Assembly: GCA_030041385.1 (NCBI GenBank)
Contig: JASHNY010000114.1
Location: 1 to 52,611 of the forward strand
Direction of reading: 5' to 3'
Source of the DNA: Alphaproteobacteria bacterium
Lineage (GTDB): Bacteria; Pseudomonadota; Alphaproteobacteria; ATCC43930; CGMCC-115725
Length of the DNA: 52,611 nucleotides
Made by a program: the position numbers and the translations under genes. Shown here piece by piece: positions 40,448 to 48,110 of the stretch (the stretch's first letter is position 1; the number at the start of each line of letters is the position of its first letter). The notes below the pieces were generated by a model. That model did not search any database, was not told where the DNA came from, and was given only the letters and a program-made list of their open reading frames with translations.

Positions 40448-41399
40448 GGCGTCGCCTCGTGCGGGTCAGCACCCGCCACCATTCGGCCAGCCCGCCGGGG
40501 CAGAACCGGGCGATCAGCATGATGATGACGCCATAGGCGACATAGGCGGCGCCGCTGCTGCCGCCGCCGAGAATGGCGTTGCTCGCCTCCGACAGCGGCA
40601 CCAGGATGACCGCGCCGACGAGCGGGCCGAACAGGGTTCCCGCGCCGCCCAGCGCCGCCATCACCACCATGTTTACCGAGATCAATACTCCGAACCCGCT
40701 GTCCGGGTCGATAAAGCCGATCATCACCGCATAGAGCGAGCCGGCCAGCGCGGTAAACGCGCCCGACAGCAGCAGCGCGTAGAGCTTGTAGCGCCGGATC
40801 GGCACACCGAGGCTTTGCGCCGCCCGCTCCCCCGCACCGATCGCGCGCAGATAGAACCCCATCCGGCTGCGCTGCATCCGATGCGTCAGCCAGAGCAGCA
40901 CTGCGAGCACAGCGAGAAAGATCGCGTAATAGGGCAATGCGCTGCGGAACAGGAGATCGGCCGGCGAGCGTGCGGTCGCCGGCCCCATCATGCCGATCGC
41001 GCCGCCGGCGAAATTCCAGTTGATGATCAGCAACTCGGCGAGCGCGGCGATGGCAAACGTCGCCATCGAGAAATAATGCCCGTGCAGGCGGAACGTGGGC
41101 AGGCCGGCGATGACCGAGATCGCGAGGCTGGCGAGGATGCCGAGCGGGGCGCCGGCGATCGGCGGCAGGCCAAGCTTGGTAAAGACCAGCAGCGCCGCAT
41201 AGGCGCCGACGCCGAAATAGACCGAGTGGCCGAACGAGACCTGCCCCGCATAACCGCCGATCACGTTCCAGGCCGAGGCCGAGATCGCAGCCAGCGCGAC
41301 CAGCGCCGCGACCCGCTGGTAGAACGGGTTGAAGCTGAAAAAGGGCGAGGCCACGAGAACGAGCAGCAGCGCTGCGGGCCACGCGCGCGAAAGCCTCAT
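40437..41399 (-). CDS. livM: ABC transporter permease, LivM (second cluster)
   Basis: A 320-residue permease with about nine helices. Family segments: WNVIGGYAGQVSFGHSVYFGVGAY and LGGAGTLFGPLVGAVILVPL. The start at 41399 (MRLSRAWPAALL) overlaps the livH stop (ATGA). The C-terminus is Arg-rich. Here LivM and LivG are separate genes, unlike in the other cluster. Confidence 0.93.
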   Translation of the reverse strand: MRLSRAWPAALLLVLVASPFFSFNPFYQRVAALVALAAISASAWNVIGGYAGQVSFGHSVYFGVGAYAALLVFTKLGLPPIAGAPLGILASLAISVIAGLPTFRLHGHYFSMATFAIAALAELLIINWNFAGGAIGMMGPATARSPADLLFRSALPYYAIFLAVLAVLLWLTHRMQRSRMGFYLRAIGAGERAAQSLGVPIRRYKLYALLLSGAFTALAGSLYAVMIGFIDPDSGFGVLISVNMVVMAALGGAGTLFGPLVGAVILVPLSEASNAILGGGSSGAAYVAYGVIIMLIARFCPGGLAEWWRVLTRTRRRRAA

Positions 41400-42253
41400 G
41401 CGCGGCCCAGCAAGCCTTGCGGCCTGACCCACAACACCGCCACGAACAGGCCGTACACCGCGATGTCCTTGATCGCGGGGCCGAGCCAGTAGGCCGAAAG
41501 CGACTCGATCACGCCGATCGCCAGCCCGGCGAGCAGCGCACCCGGAACGCTGCCGAAGCCGCCGAGGCATACGGTGACGAAGGCGATCAACGTGAAGGCG
41601 TCGCCAACCCCGGGCGAGACATAGAAGAACAGCGCGATCAACGCCCCGGCGACGCCGGTCGAGGCGGCGCCCAGCCCCCAGGCGAGCGCCTGCATCGGGT
41701 CTGGCCTGATCCCGACCAGCGCCGCGGCGACGCGGTCTTCGGAAACCGCGAGCATGCGGCTGCCGAGATCGGTGCGCGTCAACAGCAGATGCATCCCCAG
41801 CGTCAGCGCCAGCGCCGTCGCGCCGGCGAGCAGCCGGGCGGCCGAGACCCGGATGCCGCCGACATCGTAGACGCCGCCGACCAGCGTGTTCGGCAACGAG
41901 ACGAAATTGGCCGAAAACACCCACAGCGCCGTGTATTGCATGACCAGCGCCAGGCCGAAGGTGGAGATGATCTGGGCCAGCATCGGCCCGCGCATCACGT
42001 AGCGCACCAGCCCCGCATAGACGAGCACGCCGAACCCGAACAATACGATCGCGGCGAGCGGGACGAAGACGGCGGGGCCGAGCTTCAACAGGGTGAAGGC
42101 GAAAAACGCCACATACATCGCCAGCATGACGAAATCGCCATGGGCGAAGTTGATGACGTTCATCATCCCCCAAATGAGCGTCAGCCCGGACGAGAACAAC
42201 GCATAGACCGCGCCGAGCAGCAGCCCGTCCGTGATCAGTTGCAGCAGGATCAT
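41396..42253 (-). CDS. livH: ABC transporter permease, LivH (second cluster)
   Basis: A 285-residue permease starting MILLQLITDGLLLGAVYALFS, with LTLIWGMMNVINFAHGDFVML, the canonical LivH N-terminus, and LGGFGSVPGALLAGLAIG near the C-terminus. The start at 42253 is chosen; the frame extends to 42349 only through the end of livK. It is 28 bases from livK. Confidence 0.93.
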   Translation of the reverse strand: MILLQLITDGLLLGAVYALFSSGLTLIWGMMNVINFAHGDFVMLAMYVAFFAFTLLKLGPAVFVPLAAIVLFGFGVLVYAGLVRYVMRGPMLAQIISTFGLALVMQYTALWVFSANFVSLPNTLVGGVYDVGGIRVSAARLLAGATALALTLGMHLLLTRTDLGSRMLAVSEDRVAAALVGIRPDPMQALAWGLGAASTGVAGALIALFFYVSPGVGDAFTLIAFVTVCLGGFGSVPGALLAGLAIGVIESLSAYWLGPAIKDIAVYGLFVAVLWVRPQGLLGRA

Positions 42254-42281
42254 CGGGGGTGCTGCACCGGGGCGGCTCCAG

Positions 42282-43529
42282 TCAGCTCCAGCCCTTGAAC
42301 GGCAATTCGAGCTTGGCCGACGCCGCTTCGGTCGGCCACACCGGCACATAGCGGTCGCCCTGCAGCTGGATCATCAGCGAATAGGCGAGAGTGTTCTGGC
42401 CCTGGGCGTTGAACTTCACCCCCTTGTAATTGATCATCAGCGCGCTCGCGGGCAGGTCGGTCTTGACCAGCGCGTCGCGGATCGCCTCCGGCTTGGTCGA
42501 GCCGGCGCGGTTGATGGCGTCGCACAGCACCAGGAACCCCTGCATCGAGCGCGCCGTGGTGTCGTCCATGTCGCGCCCGGTTTTCTTCTTGAACAGGGCA
42601 TTGATCTTGTAGGTCAGGCTGTCGGGCTTGCCCGGCACGAAGGCGCTGCGGTTGAGCGCCCCTTGCGCGATCGGCCCGACGCTCTTGACGAAGGACGGAT
42701 CGGAAAAGCCGGAATCGTCGCCGATCACGATCGGCGGCCGAAAACCGAGCGTCTTCATGGTCTTGAGGTAGAGGATCGAATCCGACGTGTAGCTGATGAA
42801 GATCACGACATCGGGCTTGCCGTTCTTCAGTTCGAGCACTTGCGGCGACACGTCGGTGCCGTTGGCGTTGTAAGCGATGCGCTGCGCCACCTTGATCCCC
42901 CGCGCGGCCGCGGTCTGGACCATCGAATCCGCCACCGACGTGCCGTAGTCGGTGTTCTCGTGCACGACCGCGATCTTGCTCGTGGCCATTCCGGTCTTGG
43001 CCACCGCGGCGAGGAAATCGAGGTAAAGCCGGGCGAAATCGGGGCCGTAGGGGGTGGTGCGGAAGAACCATTTGTAGCCGCGCTCGGTCAGGTTCGCTGC
43101 CGCCGACTCGCCGGCGAGGTAGGGAATGCCGTAACGCTCGGCCACCGCGCTCGAGGTCAACGTGCAACTCGACTGATAGGCGCCGGTCAATGCGACGACA
43201 TGGTCCTGGGTAATCAGGCGCAGCGCGTCGCTCTGGGCGACCGCCGGGCTCCCCTGGTTGTCGGCCCAGGCGATCTCGACCTTGGCGCCGCCGAGATTGG
43301 TCAGGCCGCCGGTCTTGGTCGCGAGCGTCAGCGGCGCCAATTCGGGGTGCGGGTTGTTGATGATCTCGGTCGCGAGTTCCGCCGCCTGCTTGATCGACTG
43401 CCCGGCCGCCGCGGCGTTGCCGGTGAGTGCCTCGATATAGCCGATCTTCACGGGCTCGGCGGCGAAGGCACGCACCGGCATGGCCGCCAATACCGGAAGT
43501 GCGATGACGCTGCGCCGTGTGATTGCCAT
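42282..43529 (-). CDS. livK: ABC transporter substrate-binding protein, LivK type (second cluster)
   Basis: A 415-residue periplasmic binding protein. The N-terminus MAITRRSVIALPVLAAMP has a twin arginine followed by a hydrophobic core and AFA cleavage site; Tat export is possible but the motif is loose. Mature segments: KIGYIEALTGNAAAAGQSIKQ, ALTGAYQSSCTLTSSAVAERYGIPYLAGES (in parts), VVHENTDYGTSVADSM. It is about 400 residues like the other LivK but clearly different in sequence, so the two systems likely bind different ligands. Start at 43529, with GAGAGGGAGAAT upstream on the minus strand. Confidence 0.92.
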   Translation of the reverse strand: MAITRRSVIALPVLAAMPVRAFAAEPVKIGYIEALTGNAAAAGQSIKQAAELATEIINNPHPELAPLTLATKTGGLTNLGGAKVEIAWADNQGSPAVAQSDALRLITQDHVVALTGAYQSSCTLTSSAVAERYGIPYLAGESAAANLTERGYKWFFRTTPYGPDFARLYLDFLAAVAKTGMATSKIAVVHENTDYGTSVADSMVQTAAARGIKVAQRIAYNANGTDVSPQVLELKNGKPDVVIFISYTSDSILYLKTMKTLGFRPPIVIGDDSGFSDPSFVKSVGPIAQGALNRSAFVPGKPDSLTYKINALFKKKTGRDMDDTTARSMQGFLVLCDAINRAGSTKPEAIRDALVKTDLPASALMINYKGVKFNAQGQNTLAYSLMIQLQGDRYVPVWPTEAASAKLELPFKGWS

Positions 43530-43790
43530 TCTCCCTCTCCTATTTTCTCGCCCTGCGCCTCTCGCGGGTGCTGCCGTCAACATAATGAGGCGATTTCAGG
43601 GCGAAAGTCTCGCGCCCGCTCGTCGCAGCGCGGGTCGGGCGGCAGGCGCCGCAGCCGGTGCGGAAATCGACGGCGTTCGGCGTCGAATCGGGTATCGTCG
43701 CGGCGCCGCGCCATGCCGGCGTCTGCAACCGAGAGCGTTGCGGCAGCCGCCGGAAGCGGCAGAAATCGGGCCGAACCGGGGGTCAGGAAC

Positions 43791-44327
43791 ATGTCGGCGA
43801 AGATCGTTGCGGGCTGCCTCGTCGGGTTGGCGCTGTGCGTGGCGCACGCCGCCTCGGCCCAGACCCTGACCGCGGCGGATCTGGGCTACCTCCAGACGAC
43901 CTACGGGATCACCCGCGGCAGCGCGGTGATCGCCGAGCTGACGCCGAACGAGACCCGCGCCCTGCACAGCGCGATCGACGACCTGAAGACCTATCCGGCC
44001 GGACGCGACCGCGAGGTCCAGTCGTACCTGGCGCTCGTCTATGGGCGGGAATGCAAGCGCTGGGCGCGCGACCATGCCGGCCAGCAATGTTCGCCCTCGC
44101 CGCTCGCCGCGGCCGAGCCGGGGAAGGCGATCTCAGACAGCGTCTGCGCCGAGTGCCACCTGTTCGGCACGGCGACGGCGCCGTCTTTTCACCAGCTGGC
44201 GATGCGCCGCGATTGGAACGCGCACAAGGTCTCGCATGCGCTCCAGCACACCCCGCAGATGGTGCCGATTACCCTGACGCAGCATCAGCTCGACGAGCTG
44301 GCCCTGTACATCAACTCGCTGCGCTGA
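43791..44327 (+). CDS. exported monohaem c-type cytochrome
   Basis: A 178-residue protein with a signal peptide (MSAKIVAGCLVGLALCVAHA, cleavage likely after ASA23). An N-terminal domain of about 85 residues (LGYLQTTYGITRGSAVIAELTPNETRALHSAI in parts) precedes a C-terminal cytochrome fold. The haem site is Cys119-Ala-Glu-Cys122-His123, and Met157 (TPQMVPIT) is a likely sixth ligand. Cys88 and Cys100 could form a disulfide. It is presumably a periplasmic electron carrier. It is divergent from livK with 261 bp between; no recognised partner enzyme is adjacent. The frame extending upstream to 42231 is antisense to livK and rejected. Confidence 0.85.
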   Translation: MSAKIVAGCLVGLALCVAHAASAQTLTAADLGYLQTTYGITRGSAVIAELTPNETRALHSAIDDLKTYPAGRDREVQSYLALVYGRECKRWARDHAGQQCSPSPLAAAEPGKAISDSVCAECHLFGTATAPSFHQLAMRRDWNAHKVSHALQHTPQMVPITLTQHQLDELALYINSLR

Positions 44328-44411
44328 CCGCGGCTGGCTCGGGCGAGCCGCCGGCTGCGTCCGAAACGCGCGCCGGGGATACTCCCGATCCGTCTCGGCG
44401 TATAGGGCAGC

Positions 44412-44501
44412 ATGCAGTGGTTCGACCTCGTCTTGATCGGCATCGGCGCAATCGCGGTAGTGGTGTCTGCAGTGTTTTTCGTTCTTGTCTACCGCGGGTG
44501 A
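44412..44501 (+). CDS. putative 29-aa membrane peptide
   Basis: MQWFDLVLIGIGAIAVVV followed by a further hydrophobic run ending VLVYRG: one transmembrane helix with a short basic end. It lies 84 bases after the cytochrome c gene and ends just before a terminator, so it would share that transcript. It is the size of small respiratory accessory peptides (CcoQ/CydX-like), but no specific family is recognised. The ribosome-binding site is poor (AGGGCAGC). Confidence 0.4.
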   Translation: MQWFDLVLIGIGAIAVVVSAVFFVLVYRG

Positions 44502-44531
44502 GCGGGCGCAAGCGAGAACGGGCCCGCCCCG

Positions 44532-44552
44532 ACCGGCGTTCGAGCCGGTTTT
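44532..44552 (+). terminator. rho-independent terminator
   Basis: ACCGGC (44532-44537), loop GTTCGA, GCCGGT (44544-44549), then TTTT; a second T8 run follows at 44563-44570. It ends the cytochrome c/mini-ORF unit and insulates irr. Confidence 0.55.
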
Positions 44553-44630
44553 AAGGTCTTAATTTTTTTTATAAAACAGGTCGGCGCGAGCAGGACGCCT
44601 CGATTGAGACACTAATAAGACAGCTCCCTA

Positions 44631-44659
44631 TTGACGGCGTCGTTCGGCGCGATTTATCT
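44631..44659 (+). promoter_or_regulatory. promoter of irr
   Basis: TTGACG (44631-44636), a 17-base spacer and TTATCT (44654-44659), 24 bases before the irr ATG. I see no Irr or Fur box overlapping it. Confidence 0.55.
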
Positions 44660-44683
44660 TAAGCTTCCGCCTACAAATCGGGC

Positions 44684-45103
44684 ATGCAAATGCCGCGGCC
44701 TTTGCCAAACTTGGCAGAACGCCTACGAACCGCAGGGCTGAGGCTGACAAGGCCGCGGTTGGCGCTGGCGCGGCTGTTGTTCGATGGCGACGACCGGCAC
44801 GTGACCGCGGAACAATTGTTCGGCGAGGCGGCAGCGCGCTCGATCCCGGTATCGCTTGCCACGGTCTACAACGTTCTCCACCAGTTCACGGGGGCCGGCC
44901 TGCTGCGCGAGGTGGTAATCGCGCCAGGGCGCTCGTACTTCGACACCAATATCCACGACCACCACCATTTTTTCTGCGAGTCGAGCGGCGAACTGCAGGA
45001 CATCGCCGGCGAGGGCGTGGCGGTCAGCGGCATCCCGCTGCCGCCTGCCGGAACCGAGATCAGCCGGGTTGAGGTCATCGTGCGGGTGCGCACATCCGGC
45101 TGA
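44684..45103 (+). CDS. irr: Fur-family iron response regulator Irr
   Basis: A 139-residue Fur-superfamily regulator. The N-terminal winged helix includes AGLRLTRPRLALARLLF and the recognition-helix region SLATVYNVLHQFTGAGLL. The dimerisation domain has HDHHHFFCESSGEL (His91, His93-95), the histidine cluster used by Irr for haem/metal binding. The N-terminal Cys-Pro haem regulatory motif of Bradyrhizobium Irr is absent, as in most Irr proteins. Irr controls haem synthesis and iron genes in alphaproteobacteria according to haem status. It is a single gene between its own promoter and an Irr-box-like palindrome that lies 16 bases past its stop. Confidence 0.88.
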   Translation: MQMPRPLPNLAERLRTAGLRLTRPRLALARLLFDGDDRHVTAEQLFGEAAARSIPVSLATVYNVLHQFTGAGLLREVVIAPGRSYFDTNIHDHHHFFCESSGELQDIAGEGVAVSGIPLPPAGTEISRVEVIVRVRTSG

Positions 45104-45119
45104 CGGCGAAGTATCTGCG

Positions 45120-45142
45120 CAGTTTAGAATTTTTCTGAACTG
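45120..45142 (+). promoter_or_regulatory. Irr box (iron control element)-like palindrome
   Basis: CAGTTTAGAA (45120-45129), spacer TTT, TTCTGAACTG (45133-45142): a 10-bp inverted repeat with one mismatch. The inner half-sites TTTAGAA-N3-TTCTGAA match the published ICE motif TTTAGAA-N3-TTCTAAA in all but one base. It lies directly upstream of the -35 of the next promoter and just after irr. Confidence 0.7.
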
Positions 45143-45172
45143 TTGACTCCGCTCGTTTGACGGCTCTTTAAT
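45143..45172 (+). promoter_or_regulatory. promoter of the DUF1800/DUF1501/NHL operon
   Basis: TTGACT (45143-45148), an 18-base spacer and TTTAAT (45167-45172). The -35 box begins on the base after the Irr-box-like palindrome. A transcript from here would have a 5' leader of about 220 bases. Confidence 0.5.
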
Positions 45173-45180
45173 TCGCATCA

Positions 45181-45403
45181 GGTTGGCCGGGCCGCGTTAC
45201 TCGCGGCAGACCGTTCCCAAGAGCATCGAGGGACGGATGATGGCGTATCCTCGAAGTAACGAGACCGAACGAGTCGTTGCCGCGCGGCGGGGCTGCGCGG
45301 CGCTGTACTGATTCGCGGCACATCCGCCGCCGGCGCAAACGCCGGAGGCAGGCTGTGGCGCGGTGCGACAGACCTTGGTCGTCAAATGGGAGGAGGGCGC
45401 AGT
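45181..45403 (+). other. long 5' leader with hairpin and a possible 24-aa leader ORF
   Basis: ATG at 45237 (or 45240) opens a 24-codon frame ending at 45311 (starts MMAYPRSNETERV), with GAGGGA a few bases upstream. CCGGCG-CAAA-CGCCGG (45330-45345) forms a tight hairpin after it. No riboswitch class is recognised. Confidence 0.3.
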
Positions 45404-46807
45404 ATGGCATACCAAGAAGACATCGCTTTGATGGCGCACCTGATGCGTCGGGCCGGGTTTGGCGCCACCCGCGACGAACTCGAAGCCCGCGTAGCCAAAG
45501 GATACGAGGCCACGGTCGAGGAGCTGCTGCATCCCGAAGCGCAGCCCGCGGTCGACGCCTATACCCTGTTGCGCTACCAGCCGGCGTCATTATTGCCGGG
45601 CGGCCAGCCGCCGATGGGCAATGTCCATTGGCTCTACTACCTGGTGAATACGCAGCGGCCGCTGCAGGAAAAGATGGCGCTGTTCTGGCACCACGTATTC
45701 GCGACCGGCAACTCGAAGGTCGATAATTACGACCAGCTGCTGGAACAGATCGAGCTGTTCCGCGAGAAGGGGCTGGACAATTACCGCGACCTGCTGCTCG
45801 ACGTCGCGAAAAACCCGACGATGCTGTTCTGGCTCGACAACAACCAGAACCACGGGACTGCGGTCAACGAGAACTGGGGCCGGGAATTGCTGGAATTGTT
45901 CAGCCTCGGTGCCGGAAACTACACCGAGGTCGATGTCCGCGAGGCCTCGCGCGCCTTCACCGGCTGGACCTTCGAAACCAAGATACCGCGCCTGCCTTAT
46001 GGCCGGTTCCCCTGGAAATTCCAGTATCGCCCCGAGGATCATGACGATACCGAGAAAACGTTCCTCGGCCACAGGGGGCGGTTTAACGGCGAGGACATCA
46101 TCGACATCATCGTACAGCAACCGGCTTGCGGAAAATTTATTTGCCGGCATCTGTATAATTTCTTCGTCGCCGATGAGCCGCAAGTGCCGGCCTGGCCGAT
46201 CGAACCGCCACGCGACCAGAAGGCGATGGACATGCTGGTCGGCGCCTTCCGCGACTCGAAATTCGACATGCGGTCGGTGCTGCGCGTGCTGTTCAATTCG
46301 GACGCCTTCAAGGAGGCCCGCTTCAAGCACGTCAAGTCTCCGGCCGAGGTCGTCGTCGGCACATTGCGCTTTGTCGGCGGCTACGAGATCCCCAAGCCCG
46401 GATACGGCGAATTGTCGATGAACACCGCGTATATGGGGCAGGATCTGCTCAACCCGCCGTCGGTCGAGGGCTGGCACACCGGCAAGGAGTGGATCAACAG
46501 CGGCTCGTTGATGGCCCGCATCAACTTCATGGCCGAGAAGGTGGGCAACACCTCGTCGCCGGGGGTGCGCGGCATCATCAACCGGCTGAAGACGAGGGGG
46601 GCGCTGAACCCCGAGCAACTGGTCGATGGCTGCCTTGACCTGCTGGGCCCGGTGGAGGTCGGCAACGAAACCAAGCAGCAGCTCCTCTCGCAGGCCAATG
46701 AGTGGGGGCAGACCTCCTGGGATAACGGTAACGCCCAGGTCGCCGATCAGCATGTCGGCCAGATGCTGCAGCTGATCGTCGCCACCCGCGAATACCAGTT
46801 CGCCTGA
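45404..46807 (+). CDS. DUF1800 family protein
   Basis: A 467-residue protein of the DUF1800 family, function unknown. The hallmark N-terminus is HLMRRAGFGATRDELEARVAKGYEATVEELL. MALFWHHVFATG, NENWGRELLELFSLGAGNYTE and AFTGW follow, then NPPSVEGWHTGKEWINSGSLMARI in the C-terminal third (in parts). The start at 45404 (MAYQEDIALM) has GGAGGAGGG upstream. The conserved domain starts 10 residues in, so there is no signal peptide. It is the first gene of a three-gene unit, followed by its usual partner family DUF1501 after 34 bases. Confidence 0.9.
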   Translation: MAYQEDIALMAHLMRRAGFGATRDELEARVAKGYEATVEELLHPEAQPAVDAYTLLRYQPASLLPGGQPPMGNVHWLYYLVNTQRPLQEKMALFWHHVFATGNSKVDNYDQLLEQIELFREKGLDNYRDLLLDVAKNPTMLFWLDNNQNHGTAVNENWGRELLELFSLGAGNYTEVDVREASRAFTGWTFETKIPRLPYGRFPWKFQYRPEDHDDTEKTFLGHRGRFNGEDIIDIIVQQPACGKFICRHLYNFFVADEPQVPAWPIEPPRDQKAMDMLVGAFRDSKFDMRSVLRVLFNSDAFKEARFKHVKSPAEVVVGTLRFVGGYEIPKPGYGELSMNTAYMGQDLLNPPSVEGWHTGKEWINSGSLMARINFMAEKVGNTSSPGVRGIINRLKTRGALNPEQLVDGCLDLLGPVEVGNETKQQLLSQANEWGQTSWDNGNAQVADQHVGQMLQLIVATREYQFA

Positions 46808-46841
46808 CCAAGAGACTGACCAGATTGGGAAGGAATACGCT

Positions 46842-47966
46842 ATGGCAAACCAAGACCCATGCGTCGTCGTTTTGCAGCTGACCGGCGGCAACGACTATCT
46901 GAACTCGATGATCCCGTATAACAACCCGCTGTACCGCGACAACCGGCCGGCGGTGGGCATCAGCGACAACAACATCATTCACCTCGACGCCAATTACGGC
47001 ATTCCGGACTACATGGCGCCGATGAAGAAATTCTGGGACGAAAACAAGCTCGCCGTTTTGCATGGTGTCGGGTTCAAGGATTCGCCCCGCTCCCATTTCC
47101 GGGCGATGGACATCTGGCATACCTGCGAGCCCGAAAAGGTCGGCACCGAAGGCTGGCTAGGGCGGGTCGCGCGCGAGTTCGACCCCCATAAGCAAAATGT
47201 GGTGCAGATCGTCAGCATGGGGCCGAGCCTGCCGCGCGCTCTGGTATGCCCGGGCGTGCCGGTGGCCTGCGTCGCCGGCGATCTGGAGCGGTACGGTTTC
47301 CTGCCGACGGTGCAGGGGAACGAGCGCATCCAGGTGCTCGACCGCTTCGCCAAGATGTACAGCCCGGCGATCGGGGCCGGCCCGGTGATGGACTATCTGA
47401 GCGAGACCGCGATCGATTCGCTGAAAGGCGAGGACATCATCAAGGTCGCGCCGCAGAAATACTCATCGACGGTCAAGTATCCGAGCACGCCGATCGCCCG
47501 CAAATTGAAGGGCATCGCCCAGGCCCATATCGCCGAGATCGGCAGCCGGATCTTCTATTGCGATCACAGCACCTTCGACACCCATGCCGGGCAGAACCCG
47601 GCGCACGGCAATCTGTGGAGCGCCGTGAGCCAGGGCGTCGAGGCGTTCTTCGCCGATCTGCGCGAGCACAACAAATCCGACAACGTGATCATGCTGCTGT
47701 TCTCCGAGTTCGGCCGCCGGGTCCACGACAACGGCTCGGGCACCGACCACGGAGCCGGCGGGGTCGCGTTCGTCCTCGGCGAGAAGGTCAAGGGCGGGCA
47801 TTACGGCGAAATGCCGTCGCTGAGGCCGGAACACCTGGTTCAGGGCGACCTCAACCCGAACATGGACTTCCGCAGCGTCTATTCGACGATCCTCGACAAG
47901 TGGTTGCACCTGAACCCGGCGCCGATCGTCAACGGCACGTTTGAGCAGCCGGCTTTCCTGAACTGA
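46842..47966 (+). CDS. DUF1501 family protein
   Basis: A 374-residue protein of the DUF1501 family (alkaline-phosphatase-superfamily-like, function unknown). Motifs: VVVLQLTGGNDYLNSMIPYNNPLY, HGVGFKDSPRSHFRAMDIWHT, STFDTHAGQ and LLFSEFGRRVHDNGSGTDHGAGG (in parts), the last holding putative metal ligands. Family members normally begin with a twin-arginine signal; here the domain begins at residue 8 with no signal at all. GGGAAGGA precedes the ATG. It pairs with the DUF1800 gene, as in many bacteria. Confidence 0.9.
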   Translation: MANQDPCVVVLQLTGGNDYLNSMIPYNNPLYRDNRPAVGISDNNIIHLDANYGIPDYMAPMKKFWDENKLAVLHGVGFKDSPRSHFRAMDIWHTCEPEKVGTEGWLGRVAREFDPHKQNVVQIVSMGPSLPRALVCPGVPVACVAGDLERYGFLPTVQGNERIQVLDRFAKMYSPAIGAGPVMDYLSETAIDSLKGEDIIKVAPQKYSSTVKYPSTPIARKLKGIAQAHIAEIGSRIFYCDHSTFDTHAGQNPAHGNLWSAVSQGVEAFFADLREHNKSDNVIMLLFSEFGRRVHDNGSGTDHGAGGVAFVLGEKVKGGHYGEMPSLRPEHLVQGDLNPNMDFRSVYSTILDKWLHLNPAPIVNGTFEQPAFLN

Positions 47967-48110
47967 CCGGAAAGCACGGCGGCAACGTTCTTCGCAAATG
48001 GGCCCGTCTCCCTGCGAACCGGGGGACGGGCGGCGAAGGGCGGCGGACGAAAGAGAACAGCCAAGGCCGTCCGGATACCCGGATGGCAGGAGTTTGAAGA
48101 GGAGGAAACC

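Noticed and set aside
42231-43790. N-terminal extension of the cytochrome c frame
   Set aside because: It is antisense to livK with shadow-type composition; the ATG at 43791 begins a proper signal peptide.
45181-45403. Riboswitch in the DUF1800 leader
   Set aside because: Only a simple hairpin is visible; no conserved riboswitch core sequences were recognised.
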